From assembly GCA_018806985.1 (NCBI GenBank), contig JADANN010000409.1, positions 372,001-436,000 on the forward strand: DNA of 64,000 nucleotides. The letters run 5' to 3'. Both the position numbers and the translations under genes were made by a program. Of the stretch, positions 57,255-64,000 are shown one piece after another (the stretch's first letter is position 1; every line of letters begins with the position of its first letter). The notes below the pieces were generated by a model. It saw only the letters and a program-made list of their open reading frames with translations. It did no database searches and was not told the origin of the DNA. Source of the stretch: Angiostrongylus vasorum. Taxonomy: Eukaryota; Nematoda; Chromadorea; Rhabditida; Metastrongylidae.

Positions 57255-57495
57255 TTTTTATTTACTGCCTACTACAATTTTTTCACGGCAGGTTATTATG
57301 TGTGACTCAACCACAATAATGCTGAGACATTTGCAGAACTCCGGACCGCAGGTATTTGCGGTGGGGAACCAACGCGCTATTATCCTTTCCGGGGGCTAAC
57401 GCATTCACCACCACACCATGCAGTTCCTTCGTTTCACCTGTCTCTCAACTAGTTCTATCGATCAGACCATCAGCAGTCACCCTTCAGCGGCAAGG
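57255..57495 (-). repeat. SINE family B, copy B11
   Basis: Full 3' end and head (GGGGGCTAACGCATTCACCA). Confidence 0.8.
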
Positions 57496-59587
57496 TAAAA
57501 ACACATAACTACACCCCCCGCGTGATTCAAAGCACTAGTCTTCACATGAAATAAAGCATTTCAACTGCATTGAAGAATATTCTCAACTGAATGATCCCAA
57601 CTAACCAACCAAGAAAATTATTTCATATCAGAAGAATCACTTAATTAGTGGCCCAAAGAAGCTATGAGGGAAAAGAACGCAGCATTCACTCGATGATAAA
57701 ATCGCCCTCATACCGTATACACTTACGACTCGGACATTTACATAGTCACATATATCTCATAGATGTAGTTATCTGAATACTAGATTTGTGTGAGAAGGCA
57801 TAGTATGAATTGATCTGTAGAGTGACATCTGCCGTCATCACTAATGATATAATGCAAATTTGTATGCTCAGGGAATCCTTCTAATGAACGAGAAAAATTA
57901 AATCGCTAAGGAGCGAAGATCTTATTTACATCGACCTATCATCAGAATTTGTGAGTAGAATAGACTAGAGAAAAGTAACAGTGATTTCTAAGTCCATTCT
58001 GTCTATCCTGACCAAATATTTCATTCGAAATGAAGACTTACGTAGCAGAATATGAAGAAGCGACTTGGGTGACTAGACGACTAACGAGACAGCGGGTAAA
58101 AACTGAAAAAGGTAAAGCTCTTGGCGTTGATCAATCCCTGAGGGATGCGTCATGCAGTCGACTTCATTAAGCATCGTTGAAGGTGATTTCCCTCAGACAG
58201 TAGGCAACAAAGTAGAATTCTTCATGAACTGCGTTCTCTTCAAATTCACTATTAATCACATTCTTCTTCCTTTTGTTTGAGCTTTTTGATCGTTGTTTGC
58301 TTCATTGGTGCACGTCGAGAAGAAGGCAATACGTTCTACTGAACGGAACTTTAATTGGAATTTACTATACACACCTATGCCATTTTGTTCCCATAGAACA
58401 ACTTCATTACCCCCCTATAACGTGACGGTGAACAGGTCCAGTCAGATGATGCTAATTACAGTTCGAATGTAATCCATATAACATATTGCTATCGGGATCA
58501 TAATTGCAGATGTTGAACTTCGTACGAAGTTTTTAACATGTATGGTGAGGAAATCTATGCGAAAAACTTCCATATTGCACTGCACATGTGGATTCGAGGA
58601 TCCCTTGGGTCCTTTGGCCACCTACTGGTCCTTTGGTTCTTTTCTTTTGAAAATATGTTGTCATTCAGGTGGCAAGAAATAGTTGTAGTCTTGCAGTTTG
58701 TAAATTCTGATCCGCCGATGATTATGTTTTGCATACAAATACTTAGCAAAAATTGAGCAAAACTAGACGAAAATGAACAAAACAGTTGGTCTTTGCCAGG
58801 TGACCGCAAGATTAACGTGAAGGAATTGGGATTGACGACAAACAGTACCCTTATCGATATTATTGCAATAACAGCTTCATATCTGCACATGAAGAAAATT
58901 CTAAGTCATTGAGCAAAGGACGTCGTTTCTCTAATCTCGGAAGTGCTCTCGATACAGTGACATTGGGTTGGACCGGCACAGACAAGGCCTTAAAAAATTC
59001 TCAAAATCTCAAAGATTGAACAGGTTCGTCGTTCGAATGGCCGAAGCTAAAAAAATATCCTAACCTAAACACTGTTTATGGTACCCACGAATTTCTCAGT
59101 GCGTGCGAGAAGTTGACAGAGTTCGCGTTCTCAAAGAGGTGAAGTGGGCCGTGAACATCCTTTGAACTGCCCAAAGGACATCAATAGCGTGTTTACGGTT
59201 ACGAAATATGTGGATCGATAACGATTTCGACAATCCTCATTGTTTCCGTTTTATCTTCTGTTACAATGAAGGTGAGATCGAGAATTTATATGTGAACCTT
59301 GGAGATGTTTTATAAGCGTCTGCCACGAGATTAATCCTCGGCGTTTGCAACATGAAGATTGGCCTCAGAGGTCTGAAGAAGTTACACAGAGATTCACAGG
59401 CAGAAATGAGAAGAACAGGGAAAGGGACTGGTTAAGTTTTTCCTGACCAAGACTGGTGGTAAATCACAATTTCAGGAGTCCAAATTTCAACATTTGATAT
59501 GGAAGTGTCACTTTGGAGAGCACTGTATACGCAACTTGTAACACTTCGCCTTTAAGGTTTAGAATGGAAAAACTGAGTTTACAGTAT
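57496..59587. other. Gene-poor stretch
   Basis: Holds SINE fragment A21. Short open frames around 58.5-58.9 kb on both strands show no recognisable domain. Confidence 0.35.
58108..58190 (-). repeat. SINE family A, copy A21, 3' end only
   Basis: Only about 80 bp of the 3' end is present (GGCGTTGATCAATCCCTGAG). Confidence 0.8.
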
Positions 59588-59973
59588 ACTTACTTGGATA
59601 CTCGGATGGCCAGCCGTCACTGGATATGTGGGCTCCAGCATAATTTCCATTTTTTTCGGAGTTTCGTTAGTTTAGCTGTTGTGGTTCCTCGGAGATCCGA
59701 GGTCAGGGTAGCCAAAGTGTGCACCTGGTCGTCACCACCAGAGGTTGTCGCAGCCCTTGTGGATCAGAGGGAGATTTTCCACCATACGACTTTGATACCA
59801 GGACGGTGGTGGATCCTTATTTTGGTTTACTTTTAGCTAGGCCTCTTGATGGAAACGCCGGACTGCTCAGCTTGGGAGACCCTGCTGCAGTGATGAATCT
59901 GCCCGCTGTTCATCGCAGCCCGACCTTCAGGAACACCTCCCAGCCACGATGAGGCAGTAAACTGTTGGGAGTG
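59588..59973 (-). repeat. Family E, copy E5
   Basis: Full length; TTACTTGGATAC at the 3' end. Confidence 0.82.
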
Positions 59974-60011
59974 TTAAGTTTACAGTATGCAGGAACAATA
60001 TCGATAGTAGA

Positions 60012-60180
60012 CTAGTAGATTGAAAACTAGCTGAGAGAAAGGCGAAACGAAGGACTCGCATGATGCGATGGTGAACACGTTAACCCCCGGTAAAGGGTAA
60101 TTTCGTGCTCGATCCCCACTGCAAACACATGTGGCCCAGAGTTTTTGCAAACATCTCAGCATTATTATGGCTATAATGAA
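60012..60180 (+). repeat. SINE family B, copy B12
   Basis: Head GCATGATGCGATGGTGAACA, B box GTGCTCGATCCCC. Confidence 0.75.
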
Positions 60181-60219
60181 TAAAAGATAACATTGTTATT
60201 ATGATAGCTTTTTTTCATT

Positions 60220-60256
60220 GGCTAACATTTCGATGGATTTTGCCTTCTTCAGAGCC
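60220..60256 (-). ncRNA. Hammerhead-like motif, decayed, downstream of the Penelope-like RT relic
   Basis: CTGAAGA and GAAA are kept, stem II is broken and the triplet context is TGTT. Same strand as the RT relic at 61,290-60,600 and about 350 bp past its end. Confidence 0.4.
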
Positions 60257-60599
60257 CGGAAAAGTTAACATTAATGCACAATGCGCAATCCACTCTATCA
60301 AGTACTCTCATAATGTCAACAGAAAAAAACTCAAAATCTAAATGTCAACGTCGTGGGAAAGCAGATTCTTTCAATTATTGAGAAAGAACAGTCGTATAGA
60401 ATTTACATGGGTAGGAAATGTGACTGTCTCAGTCAAAAAACCAGTTTGTGGTACGCGGCGATGTCAAGTCTGATTACAGGACACTCCCTTTTTTGCTGTT
60501 CATCTCTGAACTTTTTGAATTTATACGAAAAGCATCGGGAGTTTTGCATGCTGATCACCCCTGTACGAGGATAGTGACTTTCATTCCAAAACTTTATGT

Positions 60600-61290
60600 C
60601 TCTGTGTCATCGTAGAGAGTTCTGTTTTACACTAAGTTCCATATCTAGCTGCTCTTTCACAAGAACTGACATTGGTTTCACCATTTCGTCAACGTACTCG
60701 TCCCTGCGCACTTTATAAGGGATAAAGTGCACCGTACCCCGAATTCAGACAGTTACTGTCTCTATCGTTTGGGCAAAATACGAAATTTTGCGTTACACAT
60801 AGACACTCACGAAAGTGGTCATGAATTAGCTGACAACGTAATGTTTGGTGGTAGTTTAATTGCTACTACAGATTTCTCCAAACAGTCCGTTTTTAACCAT
60901 CGCTTCATACCAGTGCCTACTTTGTTGTAAGAAAGTGGAGGGGAGGTTGAACGGGACCTTGTTTTTGATAGATTCGTTGCTTGAGGATTTTGTTTTTCCT
61001 CTAAACCTATCGCGAGGACAGGAGCTACCACAACGTAGCCATTGGAAATGAATATTTACTGCGCCAATTCCACGGATTCTTCTTCTGCTGCCTTCTTGTG
61101 CATACGCTGGTGGCCGTTCAAAACATATCTCTTACAAGCTCCCTTTTTTGTGTTTGAGGAGTCAGAAGAGAGATAAAGAACCAGTATGTTCTTGTAACTT
61201 GGCTTTCGGTACAACGTTGTGATGTTGCCGTTTTTGGTGGACAAGTCAATCTTAACTTTCAAATATGGAAGCCATTTTGTTCATTTCTGC
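60600..61290 (-). pseudogene. Penelope-like element RT and GIY-YIG relic
   Basis: Frames on the minus strand read WLPYLKVKIDLSTKNGNITT, TLYRKPSYKNILV (the YRKP box of Penelope-like RTs), then SNGYVVV, KRWLKTDCLEKSVV, a Cys block (FVFCPNDRDSNC) and a decayed GIY-YIG-like end (CAGRDEYVDE). Stops and frameshifts interrupt it, so it is dead. The RT palm is not seen upstream. A decayed hammerhead-like motif lies about 350 bp downstream on the same strand. Confidence 0.7.
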
Positions 61291-61389
61291 GGAAGCCAGT
61301 TTTCTTTCTGCTCCTCCTTCTTTCCCTACACTATCGTCCAACGGCTACTGAGTCATTCTAGCGAAACCACAAGAGGTAATCAAATCAAG

Positions 61390-61785
61390 GACTTGATACT
61401 TGATACTTGAACGACCCGTCCTCACTAGTTGTTCGAGCCTCAGCATAATCACCATTTTTCGGAGATTTGCTGGTTAAACCATTGTGGTTCCCTGGAATCC
61501 CGAGAACAGCCTGGCCAAAGTCTGCCCCCAGGTCGTCACCACGACAGGCAGTCGCAGCCCTTGTGGATCAGAGGGAGATTTGCCACCATGCGACAAGTAT
61601 GATACCAGGACGGTGGTGGATCCTGGCATTGGTTTACTCCTAGCTAGGCTTCCTGATGGAAACACCGCACTCCTTCCCAGCTTGGGAGACCCTGCTGCTG
61701 GTACGAATCCTCCCGCTGTACATCGCAGTCCGAGACACAGGAACACCTCCAAGCCACGATGAGGCGGTAAACCGTTGGGAGGAAA
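61390..61785 (-). repeat. Family E, copy E6
   Basis: Full length, just upstream of the Penelope-like relic in minus-strand order. Confidence 0.85.
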
Positions 61786-62115
61786 TCAAGAAATAAATCG
61801 GAAAATCATTAATGGTAGGATTTGTTACAATTGCAGTGAGAAACATTTTCACCACATTCTTTGTAAGACACATCATTCCTTGCACGTTACCCATCTTTCT
61901 CCTGCATAAAAGTAGTTGGAGATGGGTAAACCCTGGTTAGAGCGTGAGTATAAAGCTATCCCAAAAAAAAACTCCAGCAAAAAAAGGAACGACTTCCTAG
62001 CAAATCAACTGATAGTGAATATTTTTCAAATCGACCGTCATTTAATCTCGACATTAGTAAACAGTGCCTTCTTGGATTATTAAACTAACAAGAGGTTATT
62101 GTAGAACGTCTATTA

Positions 62116-62148
62116 AGGTTACGTCTCCACGTACTCGTCTTCAGATCA
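62116..62148 (-). ncRNA. Hammerhead-like motif, decayed
   Basis: The minus strand keeps CTGAAGA and GAGAC; weak stem II. Left partner of 62,316. Confidence 0.25.
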
Positions 62149-62183
62149 TATTGGACGGCGGCAACTGATTAACAACAGTCCCA

Positions 62184-62190
62184 TATAAAA
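62184..62190 (+). promoter_or_regulatory. TATA-like box inside a ribozyme-bearing element
   Basis: TATAAAA, about 130 bp before the decayed motif at 62,316; same downstream block (AAGTGGTGTTCCAC). Confidence 0.35.
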
Positions 62191-62315
62191 GGGCCCCCGC
62201 AGTGTAAGGATACTCATTCAAGTGGTGTTCCACTACAACAGATTAGACTCGAGGAGAGTACAGAGACCCACATCATGAGGCGGATCACCTGTGAACCATC
62301 AACTCCGAATAATCC

Positions 62316-62351
62316 GCCTCCGAAAAAGATGAAGACGTCGGAACGTTAGCC
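62316..62351 (+). ncRNA. Hammerhead-like motif, decayed
   Basis: Aligns to the family (GAAGACGTCG, then ACGTTAGCC), but the CTGANGA core is lost. A TATAAAA box lies about 130 bp upstream, as at 50,078. Confidence 0.3.
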
Positions 62352-62689
62352 GATTAAGACTTTTCATCAACCTCGTGTTAGCCTAATAATCCAAAAAAAA
62401 TATTAACAAAAAAGAAAAAATTGAAGCACATAGCTCCACCCATGAGCGTGAGGTAAAGCTGTACTCTTCACATGAAACAAGGAAGAGGAATAAAAAAAAT
62501 CTCAGTTACTTGGAAGGATTTTCACGTATGAATCACTGCAATTAACCAAAGGACGTTACTTCATACTAGAATAACTAGTTAATTAACTGTTCAATGAAGC
62601 GATGAACTAAAAAGTCCAGCATTTACTCTGTGATTAAATTGTCCACGTACCATCCACACTTGCGACTCGGACATCCGCATAGTATCCTC

Positions 62690-63083
62690 ACATTACTTAC
62701 TTACTTGATACTTGGACTGTCCGTCCTCACTGGTTGTGCGAGCCCCAGCATAATCCCATAATTTTCCGGAGATTTGCTGGTTAAGCCACTGTGGTTCCCT
62801 GGAATCCCGAGGTCATCCTGGCCAAAGTTTGTGCCAGGTCTTCACCACCACGAGCAGACGCAAGGCTTGTGGATCAGAGGGAGATTTGCCACTATGCCAC
62901 TTTGATACCAGGATGGTGGTGGATCCTGGTATTCGTTTACTCCTAGCTAGGCTTCCTAAAAGAAACGCCGGACACTTTCTCTGCTTGGGATACCCTGCCA
63001 AGGGGATGAATCCCGCCACTGTTCATCGCAGACCGACACCCAGGAACATCTCCTAGCCACGAGGCAAACCGTTGGGAGGATCT
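62690..63083 (-). repeat. Family E, copy E7
   Basis: Full length with a TTACTTACTTACTTGATAC tail. Confidence 0.83.
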
Positions 63084-63390
63084 TCACACTACTCCTCATA
63101 TTTAGATTATATTTTATATATACATTTACATGAATATTCGGCATGTATAAAAAGATAGGTGGAAGTTGATCTATAGAGTGACACATGTCGCCATCATCCT
63201 AATAATACAAATTTCTATGCGTAAGAATCGTTTTGATAAACGAGAAAATTAGATCGCAAAAGAGCGAAGAACTAGTTGACATCGACCCATCATCAGAATT
63301 TGCGAATAAAGTGGACCAGCAAAAAGTAGTATTGATTTCTAAGTCCACCTCTGTCTATCCTGACCAAATAATCCATTTGAAACAAAAAAC

Positions 63391-63532
63391 ATAAAGGATA
63401 AGAAGGATAAAGCTCTCGACGTTGACCAATCTCTGAGCGATGCGCCGTGCATTCAACTTCATTAAGCGTTGTTGGAGGTGATTGAATGCTTATCTGGCTT
63501 ACACAATCACTCATGGTGGCCTACCGATGTAT
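63391..63532 (-). repeat. SINE family A, copy A22, 3' half
   Basis: Stops at CTACCGATGTATG, just before the 63.55-kb foldback. The rest may lie past the window end. Confidence 0.75.
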
Positions 63533-63647
63533 GGGATCACTTGATTTATTTATTTATATGATCTTATAAACTGATCTTGTTTAGCTGATGCGAGGTTGGT
63601 AAAGGTCTTCGTTGTCGTTGTCGTTGTTATTGGTGTTGTTGGTCGAT

Positions 63648-63683
63648 GGCTGACGTTTCGGCGATTTCGCCTTCCTCAGAGCC
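63648..63683 (-). ncRNA. Hammerhead-like ribozyme motif, intact
   Basis: On the minus strand the order is stem I GGCT, core CTGAGGA, an extra A, stem II GGCG/CGCC with loop AAAT, core GAAA, a C-G closing pair, GTC and stem I AGCC. This is the layout of the minimal type I hammerheads known from Penelope-like elements. The extra A before stem II differs from the textbook core, and activity is untested. Confidence 0.6.
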
Positions 63684-63868
63684 TGGACGTATTTTGTATT
63701 AGAATACTTTAGTTATTCGGTGTAAAGGCTAAAGTATTAATGAAGACCAAAGTTTTAAATAGATACCGTAGCATCCTAACCCACCATCTATTTAAAACTT
63801 TGATCTTCATTAATACTTTAGCCTTTTCCACCGAATAATTAAAGTATTCTAATATAAAATATGTCCAG

Positions 63869-63904
63869 GGCTCTGAGGAAGGCGAAATCGCCGAAACGTC
63901 AGCC
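63869..63904 (+). ncRNA. Hammerhead-like ribozyme motif, intact
   Basis: Exact inverted copy of the motif at 63,648-63,683, in the right arm of the foldback. Confidence 0.6.
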
Positions 63905-64000
63905 ATCGACCAACAACACAAACAACAACGACAACGACAACGAAGACCTATGCCAAACTCGTATCAGCTAAAGAAGATCAGTTTATAAGATCATATAAAT

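Larger units (their letters stand above)
62085..62395. mobile_element. Diverged foldback with two decayed hammerhead-like motifs
   Basis: The left end AGGTTATT...AAGGTTACGTCTCCACG is a diverged inverted copy of the right end CGTTAGCCGATTAAGAC...CAACCTCGTGTTAGCC. Between them is a TATAAAA box at 62,184. Confidence 0.6.
63552..64000. mobile_element. Foldback element with two outward hammerhead-like motifs
   Basis: Near-perfect inverted repeat. Left terminus ATTTATATGATCTTATAAAC recurs reversed at the right end, which coincides with the window edge. Each arm holds GTT/AAC-rich triplet repeats, a box AACCTCG/AAACTCG, one intact ribozyme motif and a long AT-rich inner arm (about 63,684-63,770 against 63,780-63,868). 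The left end abuts truncated SINE copy A22. Confidence 0.85.

Noticed and set aside
1..64000. CRISPR array, rRNA genes or bacterial operons
   Set aside because: No regularly spaced short repeats, no rRNA signatures, and the genes are split by introns.

Overview
This window looks like nuclear DNA of a parasitic nematode, probably a strongylid or hookworm-like worm. The evidence is AT-rich sequence, intron acceptors of the TTTTCAG/TTTNCAG type, short exons in long introns, and dense interspersed repeats: pol III-type SINEs, an RTE-type LINE, a Penelope-like element and a piggyBac relic. Species assignment is an inference. There are no bacterial operons, rRNA genes or CRISPR arrays.

Left third (about 0.7-18.75 kb, minus strand): one host gene can be rebuilt exon by exon, an orthologue of the Rab GTPase-activating protein TBC1D30. 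Seventeen exons with consistent splice phases give one uninterrupted frame of 731 codons. They carry the whole TBC domain with its Arg finger (motif IxxDxxR) and Gln finger (YCQGF), a nematode N-terminal extension with a coiled coil, and a C-terminal Gln-rich segment also found in the vertebrate protein. Its introns hold SINEs, an RTE fragment and several ribozyme-like elements.

Middle (about 20.5-35 kb, minus strand): a second host gene is read from four phase-compatible exons, ending at a stop at 20,534 with an AATAAA signal about 80 nt beyond. I do not recognise its product. A further exon candidate lies near 34.9 kb.

Right half (35-64 kb): mostly repeats. It contains a decayed RTE reverse transcriptase (46.8-48.2 kb), a piggyBac transposase relic (54.8-55.2 kb), a Penelope-like RT/GIY-YIG relic (60.6-61.3 kb, minus) and many copies of four SINE-like families (A, B, C, E) with tRNA-like heads, plus two D-type tRNA-headed sequences.

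The most unusual signal is a roughly 36-bp motif repeated at least 18 times, on both strands. It has the order of a minimal type I hammerhead ribozyme: stem I GGCT/AGCC, core CTGANGA, hairpin stem II, core GAAA, and a two-pair stem III with a GTC or GTT cleavage triplet. It sits in short mobile elements, several of which are near-perfect foldbacks carrying two ribozyme motifs that point outward. One Penelope-like RT relic has a decayed copy downstream on the same strand, which suggests that these elements derive from Penelope-like retroelements. Some of them have inserted into, and split, SINE copies.
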